The position numbers and the translations under genes are program-made. The notes beneath the pieces were generated by a model. The model saw only the letters and a list, made by a program, of their open reading frames with translations. It made no database searches and had not been told where the DNA came from. 64,000 nt of DNA from an uncultured Eubacteriales bacterium (GTDB lineage: Bacteria; Bacillota; Clostridia; Christensenellales; Aristaeellaceae). This document shows positions 41,907 through 50,684 of this stretch, piece after piece; the stretch's first letter is position 1, and each line of letters begins with the position of its first letter. The stretch covers positions 1 through 64,000 of the forward strand of contig UQNN01000002.1 of the NCBI GenBank assembly GCA_900542445.1. Reading direction: 5' to 3'.

Positions 41907-44900
41907 ATGCCTAAGAATCCGAATATCCGCAAAGTGCTGGTCATCGGCTCCGGCCCGATTGTCATCGGTCAGGCGGCCGAGTTTGACTACGCCGGCACGC
42001 AGGCCTGCCGCGTCCTGAAGGAAGAGGGCGTGGAGGTCGTGCTGGTCAACAGCAACCCGGCGACCATCATGACTGATACCGACATTGCCGACAAGGTTTA
42101 TCTGGAGCCGCTGACGGCGGGCTCGCTGGAAAAGATCATCGCGCGCGAACGGCCGGACAGCCTTCTGGCCTCGCTGGGCGGGCAGACGGGCCTGAATCTG
42201 GCGATGGAGCTGGATGAAAAGGGCATTTTGCAGAAATACAACGTGCAGCTTTTGGGCACGAAAATCGATTCCATCCGCCGCGCCGAAGACCGTGAGGATT
42301 TCAAAAACATGATGCTCGCCATCGGCGAACCCTGCATCGATTCGGTCATTGTTCACGACGTGCAAAGCTCGGTGGATTTTGCCAACGAATACGGCTATCC
42401 GGTCATCGTGCGCCCGGCCTATACGCTCGGCGGAACGGGCGGCGGCATTGCGGAGGACGAGAAGCAGCTGCGCGAAATCTGCGCGGACGGCCTGCGTTCC
42501 TCCCGCGTGCATGAAAACCTGATCGAGCGCAGCGTCGCGGGCTGGAAGGAAATCGAATACGAGGTCATCCGCGACGGCGCGGGCAACTGCATCACCGTCT
42601 GCAACATGGAGAATTTCGATCCGGTCGGCGTACACACGGGCGATTCCATCGTCGTCGCGCCGAGCCAGACTTTGCGCGATCCGGAACACCAAATGCTGCG
42701 CAGCGCGTCGCTGAACATCATCAGCGCGCTGGGCATCGAGGGCGGCTGTAACGTGCAGTACGCGCTCAGCCCGGACAGCATGCAGTATTATGTCATCGAG
42801 GTCAACCCGCGCGTGTCGCGCTCCTCGGCGCTGGCCTCCAAGGCGACGGGCTACCCGATCGCCAAGGTCACGACCCGCATTGCGCTGGGCTATACGCTGG
42901 ATGAAATCGTCAACGGCGTGACGGGGCAGACCTACGCCTGCGCCGAGCCGACGCTTGACTATGTGGTGCTCAAATTCCCGCGCTGGCCGTTCGACAAATT
43001 CGTCTATGCCGACAAGCACATCGGCACGAAGATGAAGGCGACGGGCGAAATCATGGCCATTGGCACGAACTTTGAAAACGCGCTGCTCAAGGCCGTGCGC
43101 TCGTTGGAGATGGGCAAGGACAGCCTTGTCACCCCGTCGCTGGAAGCGCTCACCGACGACGAGCTGGAAACCAAACTGCACAGCATCGACACCGAGCGTT
43201 CCTTCGTCGTGGCGGAAGCGCTTCGCCGCGGCGTGACGATGGAACACATCCACGAGATTACAAAGATCGATATCTGGTTTCTCAAAAAGGTGCAGAATAT
43301 CGTCCGCATGGAGCAGAAAATCCGCGCGCTGGGCAGCATGGCCGCGCTGGACGCGGAAACGATGATGGCCGCCAAAAAGATGGGCATGGCGGACAGCGCC
43401 ATCGCGCGCTTTGTCGGCTGCAAGACGGCGGATATCCGCATGCTGCGCGCCCGCCTGAACGTGCAGCCCGCTTTCCGCATGGTCGATACCTGCGGCGGCG
43501 AGTTTGAGGCCGTCAGCCCGTATTTTTACAGCACTTACGGCACGGAGACCGAGGCGAAAAACAGCGGCCGCAAGACCGTCGTCGTGCTCGGTTCCGGCCC
43601 GATCCGCATCGGTCAGGGCATCGAATTCGACTACTGCTCGGTGCACTGCGTCTGGGCGCTCAAGCGCGCGGGCTTCGACACCGTCATCATCAACAATAAC
43701 CCGGAGACCGTTTCCACCGACTTTGATACCTCCGACCGCCTGTATTTCGAGCCGCTCACGCCGGAAGACGTGATGAACGTGCTTGAAATCGAACGGCCGG
43801 TCGGCGTGGTCTGCCAGTTCGGCGGCCAGACGGCCATCAAGCTGGCCAAGGCGGTGCGCGAGGCAGGTTACAGCATTCTCGGCACGGATTTGGGCGACAT
43901 CGATGCGGCGGAAGACCGTGAGCTGTTCAACGAACTGCTGACCCGGCTGGGCATTCCCCAGCCGAAGGGCACGACTGTTTTCACCGCGGACGAAGCGGCT
44001 GAGGCGGCGGCGGAGCTGGGCTATCCGGTGCTCGTGCGGCCGAGCTATGTGCTCGGCGGCCAGGGTATGGAAATCGCCTATGACGAAAAGCACATCCGCG
44101 AATACATGTCCATCATCAACATGAACGTGCAGGAACACCCGATTTTGGTGGATAAGTATCTGCTTGGCCGCGAAATCGAGGTGGACGCAATCTGCGACGG
44201 CGAGAACGTGCTGATTCCGGGCATCATGGAGCACATCGAGCGCGCGGGCATTCACTCCGGCGACTCCATTTCCGTTTACCCGCCGCAGCATCTCGCGCCG
44301 CGCATTCAGCGCATGGTGACGGATTACACGATCAACATCGCGCGCAGCCTGCACGTGCGCGGTCTGGTGAATATCCAGTTTATCGAGTATGCGGGCGACC
44401 TGTATATCATCGAGGTCAACCCGCGCTCCTCCCGCACCGTGCCGTATATCTCCAAGGTCACGGGCATTCCGATCGTTGAGCTGGGTGTGCGCGCGTCGCT
44501 GGGCGAAAAGGTGCCGGAGATGGGCTTTGGCACGGGATTGTATCCGCCCGCGCCGACGGTCGCGGTCAAGATGCCGGTATTCAGCTTTGAAAAACTGCCG
44601 GAGGTCGAGGTCAGCCTTGGGCCGGAGATGAAATCCACCGGCGAGGCGCTGGGCCTTGCGGAGACGGCGGAGGAAGCCTATCTCAAGGGCTTTGCCTCCA
44701 CGAAGATGGCGATTCCGAAGCCGGAGGAGGGCGGCGTGCTGTTCTCCATCGCGGATCACGACAAGCGCGAAGGGCTTGAGCTGGCCGAAACCTTTGCGGC
44801 GCTCGGCTTTGAGATCTACGCCACGACAGGCACGGCGCACATGCTCAACCACAACTACGTCGGCGCGCAGCCCGTGCCGCGCCCCGGCGAGGACACGGAC

Positions 44901-45128
44901 GAGCTGGCGAAGCTCTTTGATTCCGGCAAAATCCGTCTGATTATCGCCACGCCGACGCATGGCCGCGACCCGATGCGCGCGGGCTTCCGTCTGCGCCGCA
45001 TGGCGGTCGAATACGGCATTGCCTGCGTGACGAGCATCGACACGGCAAAATTGCTGATGAAGTGCGTGAAACTGGGCAAGAAGGCGGAGGATGTGCCGCC
45101 GCTGGGTCTGCATGATTTGATTCTGTAA
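41907..45128 (+). CDS. carB: Carbamoyl phosphate synthase large subunit
   Basis: 1073 residues, full length. Two homologous ATP-grasp halves: VLVIGSGPIVIGQAAEFDYA starts the first and VVVLGSGPIRIGQGIEFDYC starts the second at about residue 555. Each is followed by ATP-grasp loops (PAYTLGGTGGG, PSYVLGGQGME). The C-terminal allosteric MGS-like domain (about 930-1073) contains YATTGTAHMLN and TPTHGRDPMRAGFRLRRMAV. It makes carbamoyl phosphate from bicarbonate, ammonia and two ATP, for arginine and pyrimidines. No neighbouring arg or pyr gene is visible. Confidence 0.98.
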   Translation: MPKNPNIRKVLVIGSGPIVIGQAAEFDYAGTQACRVLKEEGVEVVLVNSNPATIMTDTDIADKVYLEPLTAGSLEKIIARERPDSLLASLGGQTGLNLAMELDEKGILQKYNVQLLGTKIDSIRRAEDREDFKNMMLAIGEPCIDSVIVHDVQSSVDFANEYGYPVIVRPAYTLGGTGGGIAEDEKQLREICADGLRSSRVHENLIERSVAGWKEIEYEVIRDGAGNCITVCNMENFDPVGVHTGDSIVVAPSQTLRDPEHQMLRSASLNIISALGIEGGCNVQYALSPDSMQYYVIEVNPRVSRSSALASKATGYPIAKVTTRIALGYTLDEIVNGVTGQTYACAEPTLDYVVLKFPRWPFDKFVYADKHIGTKMKATGEIMAIGTNFENALLKAVRSLEMGKDSLVTPSLEALTDDELETKLHSIDTERSFVVAEALRRGVTMEHIHEITKIDIWFLKKVQNIVRMEQKIRALGSMAALDAETMMAAKKMGMADSAIARFVGCKTADIRMLRARLNVQPAFRMVDTCGGEFEAVSPYFYSTYGTETEAKNSGRKTVVVLGSGPIRIGQGIEFDYCSVHCVWALKRAGFDTVIINNNPETVSTDFDTSDRLYFEPLTPEDVMNVLEIERPVGVVCQFGGQTAIKLAKAVREAGYSILGTDLGDIDAAEDRELFNELLTRLGIPQPKGTTVFTADEAAEAAAELGYPVLVRPSYVLGGQGMEIAYDEKHIREYMSIINMNVQEHPILVDKYLLGREIEVDAICDGENVLIPGIMEHIERAGIHSGDSISVYPPQHLAPRIQRMVTDYTINIARSLHVRGLVNIQFIEYAGDLYIIEVNPRSSRTVPYISKVTGIPIVELGVRASLGEKVPEMGFGTGLYPPAPTVAVKMPVFSFEKLPEVEVSLGPEMKSTGEALGLAETAEEAYLKGFASTKMAIPKPEEGGVLFSIADHDKREGLELAETFAALGFEIYATTGTAHMLNHNYVGAQPVPRPGEDTDELAKLFDSGKIRLIIATPTHGRDPMRAGFRLRRMAVEYGIACVTSIDTAKLLMKCVKLGKKAEDVPPLGLHDLIL

Positions 45129-45132
45129 AGGG

Positions 45133-45213
45133 TGACGCTTGGGGCTTTGCCCCAAACCCCAGCAGGGACCTGAGGTTCCTGCATCTCCCATATTTTTTAT
45201 CGCTTCGCGATAA
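45133..45213 (-). repeat. Family 1 repeat, copy 12
   Basis: Module C TTGGGGCTTTGCCCCAA (about 45139-45155), module B CAGGGACC/GGTTCCTG (about 45163-45182), module A TTTATCGCTTCGCGATAAA (45197-45215). Head-to-head with copy 13 around a terminator. Confidence 0.88.
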
Positions 45214-45228
45214 AAAGACATATAAAAA

Positions 45229-45276
45229 GATGGCTGTATGTTCGATATCGAACAAGCAGCCATTTTTTTTGTTATT
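45229..45276. terminator. Bidirectional terminator between carB and the envelope block
   Basis: ATGGCTG...ATGTTCGAT / ATCGAAC...GCAGCCAT stem, followed by eight T on the plus strand and A-rich on the other side. Confidence 0.88.
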
Positions 45277-45283
45277 TTTCCTT

Positions 45284-45352
45284 ATCGCGAAGCGATAAGA
45301 AGCGGAAGGTCAAGGGAACTCAGTTCCCTTGTGGGGTTTGGGGCAAAGCCCC
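45284..45352 (+). repeat. Family 1 repeat, copy 13
   Basis: Module A TTATCGCGAAGCGATAA (45284-45300), module B AAGGGAAC/GTTCCCTT (45310-45330), module C GGGGCAAAGCCCC (45340-45352). It encodes the C-terminus and stop of the minus-strand gene that starts at 46888. Confidence 0.9.
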
Positions 45353-46888
45353 ATGTCGTTCTCCCATCAGCCCCACCACGCACAGCGGCGCAAGCATCGG
45401 CGTGGAGAGGAAGAAACGGAAATCCGTCGAGCTGGAGAGCACCGCGCATGTAGCGAGGTTATAGGCAATCAGCATCGCGGGAAGCAGAAGGGCGCTGAGC
45501 GGCTGCCGCCGGGCGAACAGCACGCAGCAGATCATCACCAGCATCAGCGCGAAACCGGGATTCCATGTCAGCCACGCGAAAACCGGTTCGGCGCTCAAAC
45601 GGTTGACGTAGCCCAGCGCGCGGTTCAGCAGGCTGGACGGAATCTCGGATGCCAGGCCGAAGGATTCGGCGCCGGGATCGATGTACGGCGAAATCCGCCA
45701 GTAGGCATCGCAAAACGGCCACAGCGGCATCTGCATCAGGTAACCCAGCGCCTCGATCGCCAGTGCCGGTTCCTTCACGGCGGCGCGCAGAGCGAAGCCG
45801 TAAACCTGCAAAAGCGTGTAGGGCTTGTTGAAATAAATCGTTCCGGCGTACCACTTGATGTCGTTCCAGTCGCCGACGGAGTTGTGCTCCACATAGACTG
45901 AGCGCGGCGCGACGTCTTCCAGAAACTCGACGGTTTCGTCATCGAGGGATTCCGGCGCCTGATCATAGATGTTGGCCAGGATCGTCATCGGAACGCCGAA
46001 CGTCTCGTCCAGCTGCGTGCGCTGGCGCTCGATGCCAAACGCCTGATACAGCGGCCCGCGAATGCCCAGCGTCATCAGCACGGCGATAAGCAGGGCGGGC
46101 AGAATGCGTTTCCACCTTTGGGGCAGAGCGATCAGCAGCCACGCGCCCGCGGCCAAAGCCATCGCCACGCCGTTGTGCCGCAGAATGGCGCACAGGCTGA
46201 GCGTCGCGCCAAGCGCGAGACAGCGCGCGGGGGAAAGGCTTTCCCCCTGTGAAAAATGCACATCCAGCAGTTGCGCGCCCAGAAACAGAGCGGCAATCGC
46301 GAACGCGCAGTCCTTCCACGGGAAAAGCATGATGTTGCTGATGGACGGATTCAGGTTCAGATACGCCGTGATGACGAGAATCACCCATTTGGGTATGCGC
46401 CACCGCGCCAGCACATCGGCGGTATAGCCGACGGCAAGCGCATAGCAAAGTCCCTGCACGGCCAGCATGAACGCGGGATGATCGACGAGCTTGAGCAGCG
46501 CAGCCATTATCAGGGTGTGCAGCGCGGGATGCCAATCCGTGTAGGGCATAACGCCCTGAATCTGCCGCCATTGATAGACTGTGTCCGACGAGAAGCCGCC
46601 GGGAAAATACGCGACTAGGTAGACGGCGTAGACCAACGCGCTGCATCCGGCGGCGAGGAGGAACACGCGGCGGTTTGGCCGGTCTGCCCGTTCGGCGACG
46701 TCGAGCTTCACGGTTCGGCACGCCTTTGCGCCCAGCAGCAGCGCGGCCAGCGCCGCAAACGCAATGCCCGCAAAAACGGGAATGGGCATCGCGTCGTGAT
46801 GCATCAGCAGGGCGACAAAAGCGATATAGACGGCTACCAGCAGCGTCATCGCGCCGTAGGCAAGCGTGGCGAAGGGATTACTTTTCAT
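45320..46888 (-). CDS. Polytopic membrane protein (DUF6020-like, glycosyltransferase-like)
   Basis: 522 residues with about eleven membrane segments and a large outer loop. The motif VAYFPGGFSSDTVYQWRQIQ with the following DWHPALHTLI, and later LFPWKDCAFA, are typical of the DUF6020 family. These are distantly related to GT-C/dolichol-phosphate-mannosyltransferase-type enzymes that add sugars to the envelope from lipid carriers. It overlaps the flavin oxidoreductase gene by 11 bases, so the two are coupled. The last residues (GALPQTPQGN) and the TGA come from a family-1 repeat, suggesting recent replacement of the natural C-terminus. Exact function unknown. Confidence 0.8.
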   Translation of the reverse strand: MKSNPFATLAYGAMTLLVAVYIAFVALLMHHDAMPIPVFAGIAFAALAALLLGAKACRTVKLDVAERADRPNRRVFLLAAGCSALVYAVYLVAYFPGGFSSDTVYQWRQIQGVMPYTDWHPALHTLIMAALLKLVDHPAFMLAVQGLCYALAVGYTADVLARWRIPKWVILVITAYLNLNPSISNIMLFPWKDCAFAIAALFLGAQLLDVHFSQGESLSPARCLALGATLSLCAILRHNGVAMALAAGAWLLIALPQRWKRILPALLIAVLMTLGIRGPLYQAFGIERQRTQLDETFGVPMTILANIYDQAPESLDDETVEFLEDVAPRSVYVEHNSVGDWNDIKWYAGTIYFNKPYTLLQVYGFALRAAVKEPALAIEALGYLMQMPLWPFCDAYWRISPYIDPGAESFGLASEIPSSLLNRALGYVNRLSAEPVFAWLTWNPGFALMLVMICCVLFARRQPLSALLLPAMLIAYNLATCAVLSSSTDFRFFLSTPMLAPLCVVGLMGERHGALPQTPQGN

Positions 46889-48443
46889 CTTTGTCCTCGT
46901 GATAGCTCTCCTCGGTGTTGATGTTCCACAGAGCCGCCTTTTCGGAACTGCCGGAGCGATAGAGCTGGGAGGCTGTCAGTGCGGTCAGCATGGAATGATC
47001 CATGTTGTTGTAGCGGTGCTGGCCGTTGCGGCCGATGCAGTAGAGATTGTCGATGCCGCAGAGCCAGCCGCGCACCTTGTCCATCTGCGCATACGCGCCG
47101 AAATAGGCCGGATACGCCTTCTTCACGCGGATGCGGATGCTGTCGCGCACGGGACAGCCCGCTTCCAGAATGCCGATGCGCTCGACTTCCTCCGTCGCCA
47201 TGCGGATGAAATCCTCGTCGGACATCGCCCACATCTCGTCGCCCTCGTTGCAGAAATACTCAAGCCCGATCCAGACCGTGTGTTCCGGGTCTTTGACCAT
47301 GTAAGGCGACCAGTTGTTGAAAATCTGCATGCGGCCGATTTTGGCGCTGCGGTCGTGGATGTAAATCCAGCAGTCCGGCACGATGTTGCCCAGCGTTTTG
47401 AGCTTGGTTTCGTTTTTGATTTTGAGCTTGTCCACCAGCAGACCCACCGTCATGAAATCGCGATAGGGCAGGGCGGCGGCGACGGCCTTCACATCCTCCG
47501 GCATGCCGGGCATAGCCTCGGCCAGGTCTTTGATGGGCATGCTGGAGAAGACCGCGTCGCACGGAATTTCCGCGCGCACGCCGTCCGCGCCCTCGGCGAT
47601 GACGCTCGCGATGCGGCCGTTTTCGTCCCGCGTGAAGCCGACGGCGCGCGTGTTCATCTTCAACTCTGCGCCCAGCTTCTGCGCGTCGGCGGCCATCGTC
47701 TCCCAGAACTGACCGGGGCCGTATTTGGGATAGCTGAACCGCTCGATCAGCGAGGTTTCCACCCGGCCGTTTTCTTTGCGGAAGGGTTTGGTGACCGCGC
47801 TGGTGAAGACCTTCATCAGCGAAAGCCCCTTGACCCGCTGCGCGCCCCAATCCGGCGCGATCTGGCTCGGATGCACGCCCCAGAGGTTTTCCGTGTAATG
47901 CTCAAAAAACATCTCATAGAGCGGGCGGCCGAACTGGTTGATGTAGAAATTTTCCAGCGAGGTGACGGGCAGCTTGTGCATCCGCGCCGCCAGATAGCCG
48001 AAACCGGATTTCATCGTGCGCGCAAAACCCATGTTGATGAACGTCTGCGGTTTGACCGAAATCGGATAATCGAAAAACTTTTGCAGATAGTAGATGCGCG
48101 AAACGCGGTGACGCGAGAGCATCACCCGGTCTTCCCGCTCCGGGTCGGGGCCGCCGACGGAAAGCGGCACGTCGCGCGAGAGCACGCGGTCGTCCATCGA
48201 CGGCGCTCCCTGCATCGGCATGATCTCCTGCCAAAGCGCGTTGACCTGCTCGTTCTTGGAGAAGAAGCGGTGGCCGCCCAGGTCGATGCGGCATCCGTTG
48301 TGGCGAACCGTGCGGGAAATGCCGCCGATTTCGCCGCTTTCTTCCAGCAGAATGACGCGCAGCTCGTTTCCGCTCTGCTTTTTGAGATCGTAGGCGGCGG
48401 TGAGCCCCGCCGGGCCTGCACCGATGATGACAACTGTTTTCAT
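46878..48443 (-). CDS. NAD(P)/FAD-dependent oxidoreductase (UDP-galactopyranose-mutase-like fold)
   Basis: 521 residues from the ATG at 48443 (AAGGA upstream). Rossmann FAD site at the N-terminus (VVIIGAGPAGLTAAYDL), then LEESGEIGGISRT and the IDLGGHRFFSKN stretch seen in amine-oxidase/protoporphyrinogen-oxidase and UDP-galactopyranose-mutase-like proteins. The C-terminal YCIGRNGQHRYNNMDHSMLT closes the FAD site and resembles the mutase family. Neighbouring membrane glycosyltransferase-like genes point to nucleotide-sugar or polyprenyl-sugar chemistry for the envelope. It is not a classical Glf; the substrate is unknown. Confidence 0.85.
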   Translation of the reverse strand: MKTVVIIGAGPAGLTAAYDLKKQSGNELRVILLEESGEIGGISRTVRHNGCRIDLGGHRFFSKNEQVNALWQEIMPMQGAPSMDDRVLSRDVPLSVGGPDPEREDRVMLSRHRVSRIYYLQKFFDYPISVKPQTFINMGFARTMKSGFGYLAARMHKLPVTSLENFYINQFGRPLYEMFFEHYTENLWGVHPSQIAPDWGAQRVKGLSLMKVFTSAVTKPFRKENGRVETSLIERFSYPKYGPGQFWETMAADAQKLGAELKMNTRAVGFTRDENGRIASVIAEGADGVRAEIPCDAVFSSMPIKDLAEAMPGMPEDVKAVAAALPYRDFMTVGLLVDKLKIKNETKLKTLGNIVPDCWIYIHDRSAKIGRMQIFNNWSPYMVKDPEHTVWIGLEYFCNEGDEMWAMSDEDFIRMATEEVERIGILEAGCPVRDSIRIRVKKAYPAYFGAYAQMDKVRGWLCGIDNLYCIGRNGQHRYNNMDHSMLTALTASQLYRSGSSEKAALWNINTEESYHEDKDEK

Positions 48444-48550
48444 GGCTTTTGTTCCTTTTTTTATTCCAGTTTTTTTCTGTAATTGATGAGAGAAGCCGTA
48501 AAATGGAGGGGGAAAACGGACGCGCAATGCGTTTTCGCCTTTCCCATTCT

Positions 48551-50065
48551 TTATCGCGCTAAATATCGATAGAACCAGTGCTCACGCACGTCGCGGCAGA
48601 TGAAGTTGTCCGTGTCCGCGTCGGGGTGAAGCACCGTGCCGAACGGATCGGCGGTAAGGAAAATTGTGCCCGCTTCGCGCACTTTGTAGATCCCCCGGCG
48701 GAACTCTTCAAGCGGCGTGACCGCACCGATCATCAGCAGTACGGCCAGCAGCGCGGCTGAAACCTTTCGGCGCGCGCTGCTGTGTTCTTCCGTCAGAAAA
48801 CGAATGACAAACACGCATAACACGCAGAGCGCAGGGATGGACGCGCGCATGGAGAAATCCATGTTGTAGCCGATTTTGAACATCGGCGCGAGAATCAGCG
48901 AAAGCTGCGTCAGCCAGAAGACGCGGCTTTTCCCAAAGCGAGGCCCCATGACCAGCGAAAAACACGCGAATTCGACGATGTCAAACAGAATCAGCAGCCT
49001 GACCGCGCCGCCAAGCCCCAGCGAAACGATGTAGATGTCAAACCGGAGCGGCGCGCTGCCGGAAGCAGCGTTGGCCGAAAAATACAGCGCGAAGACCGGA
49101 AAAAGCCCGACAATGGCCAGCAGGTTGCGCCCGGTGAAGCATTCGTCCAGCAGCGCCCGAAAGCCGCGCGCCAGGCCCTGTTCCCGAATGCGGATTATCA
49201 GGCGGCAGACCGCCGTGCCGATGAAATACACCATCAGCCCCATCAGCGGCAGGGGAGAGAACGGAAACGCCGCCAGCCCGATGAGCGCAAACGAGCCAAC
49301 GTCCTCAGGCGCGGATAAAAGCAGCATCGTTGCCAGCCAGGCCGGAACAGCCTGATTGTAAACCCAGAACAGACAGGTCGTGTTGGACGAAAACTGATAG
49401 CATTGCGCCCACCACTCGATCTGGTGCCGCCAGGCTTCCGGGGTGTAGCGCGCCATCAGCATATCCATGCCCGAAAAGAGCACGAAGACGATGAGCGACA
49501 GGCAGACTTTGCAGAGCGCCTGCACCTGCACGACGGCAAGCAGCAGCAGGAGGGTCAGCGCCAGAAACCAGACCGTCTGCACAAACAGCGCCGCGTTCGC
49601 CGCAGGCCACAGCCACGACGCGCCCATCAGCGCGGAAAGCAGCTTGCCGACCAGCGCAGGCAGAATCCAGAAACCGACGTAGTAATCCAGCGCGTAGGGC
49701 GTGCCGTCAAAATACACCGGCCAGCTGTGGTTGAGCAGGTCGTGAAAGATGGCGTTGCGTCCGTAGTGGTCTTCGTTTTGATAAAAATATCCGCCGATGC
49801 CGGAGAGAAATGTCCACGCCAGCGCGCAGAGCACAACGGCCAGCACCGCAGCAGGCGGCAGGGCGAAATCGTCCTCCGCGCTATGGCCGAAAAGATCAGT
49901 CTGTTCCCGCCTGCGGCAGTACAGCATGAACGCGGCGGCAATCGCCAGCACGCAGGGAACCGAGACGGGCAGACGCACCCACGTCAGCAGAAACGCGGCG
50001 GCGGGCAGAAGCAGCGTCGCCAGCGCCGCACAGCGCAGAGCGCGGCGGGAAAAGTGTATCATCAT
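48551..50065 (-). CDS. Polytopic membrane protein (glycosyltransferase-like), function unknown
   Basis: 504 residues from the ATG at 50065 (AAAGGA six bases upstream). About eleven hydrophobic segments. A long first outer loop contains GGYFYQNEDHYGRNAIFHDL and WPVYFDGTPYALDYYVGFWI, the Asp/His-containing loop type found in GT-C-fold enzymes. The C-terminal segment is soluble (AGTIFLTADPFGTVLHPDAD). It lies upstream of the oxidoreductase on the same strand, 107 bases apart, so the three genes probably form one envelope-sugar operon. No specific family name can be given. Confidence 0.75.
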   Translation of the reverse strand: MMIHFSRRALRCAALATLLLPAAAFLLTWVRLPVSVPCVLAIAAAFMLYCRRREQTDLFGHSAEDDFALPPAAVLAVVLCALAWTFLSGIGGYFYQNEDHYGRNAIFHDLLNHSWPVYFDGTPYALDYYVGFWILPALVGKLLSALMGASWLWPAANAALFVQTVWFLALTLLLLLAVVQVQALCKVCLSLIVFVLFSGMDMLMARYTPEAWRHQIEWWAQCYQFSSNTTCLFWVYNQAVPAWLATMLLLSAPEDVGSFALIGLAAFPFSPLPLMGLMVYFIGTAVCRLIIRIREQGLARGFRALLDECFTGRNLLAIVGLFPVFALYFSANAASGSAPLRFDIYIVSLGLGGAVRLLILFDIVEFACFSLVMGPRFGKSRVFWLTQLSLILAPMFKIGYNMDFSMRASIPALCVLCVFVIRFLTEEHSSARRKVSAALLAVLLMIGAVTPLEEFRRGIYKVREAGTIFLTADPFGTVLHPDADTDNFICRDVREHWFYRYLAR

Positions 50066-50100
50066 GATAAATCCTTTTGAAACGATAAAATATCGCATTT

Positions 50101-50129
50101 ATTATAGCGCATTGCGCCGCAGTTGGCAA
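50101..50129 (-). promoter_or_regulatory. Promoter of the envelope block
   Basis: Minus strand TTGCCA (50124-50129), 17-base spacer, TATAAT (50101-50106). Confidence 0.8.
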
Positions 50130-50216
50130 GAATAGAAGAAAAAAGCGAAAATGGGCGAATCTGCGCGGCTGTTTGTCCGTCTAATGGGCAAGTAGTAGAT
50201 GAAAGGAGGAAGCGGG

Positions 50217-50684
50217 ATGAACCGGCGGGCATTTGGCGAACGGGTCACGGCGATGCAGGGCAGTTTGTACCGCGTCGCGGCAAGCTATCTGCGCGGGGAG
50301 AGCGACAGGCTCGATGCGGTGGCGGAGGCGATTGCCAAGGCGTGGGAAAAGCGGCAGACCCTTCGGGATGAAGCTCTGTTCGCCACGTGGATGACACGGA
50401 TTCTGATTCGGGTCTGTGTGGATATGCAGCGCAGACAGAAGCGGATGATTCCGACCGACGATGTGGCGGAAAGGACGGCGGAGGATGAGAAAGTTACGGC
50501 GCTGCGCGAGGCGATTGACAGCTTGCCGCAGAAGGCGCGCACGATGATCGTACTCCATTACATGGAGGGTTACGACGTGCGCGAAATCGCAAAGATGATG
50601 GGCACGACGAAGGGCGCGGTCTGCGCAGGACTTTCGCGCGCAAGGGACAAATTGCGCGCCTATCTGGAGGGGGATGCACGATGA
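50217..50684 (+). CDS. ECF-type RNA polymerase sigma factor
   Basis: 155 residues from the ATG at 50217 (AAAGGAGG seven bases upstream). Region 2 spans about 10-75 (SLYRVAASYLRGESDRLDAV, then KAWEKRQTLRDEALFATWMT). Region 4 spans about 95-150 (LREAIDSLPQKARTMIVLHY, MEGYDVREIAKMMGTTKGAV). No region 3, as in group IV sigmas. The ATGA overlap with the next gene, a single-pass membrane protein, is the usual sigma/anti-sigma layout. No matching autoregulated ECF promoter could be identified by eye. Confidence 0.92.
   Translation: MNRRAFGERVTAMQGSLYRVAASYLRGESDRLDAVAEAIAKAWEKRQTLRDEALFATWMTRILIRVCVDMQRRQKRMIPTDDVAERTAEDEKVTALREAIDSLPQKARTMIVLHYMEGYDVREIAKMMGTTKGAVCAGLSRARDKLRAYLEGDAR

Noticed and set aside
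40875..45263. Open frame of more than 1400 codons on the minus strand opposite carA and carB
   Set aside because: Antisense to two highly conserved genes; the GC-rich codon bias of carAB removes stops on the other strand. No start site or homology.
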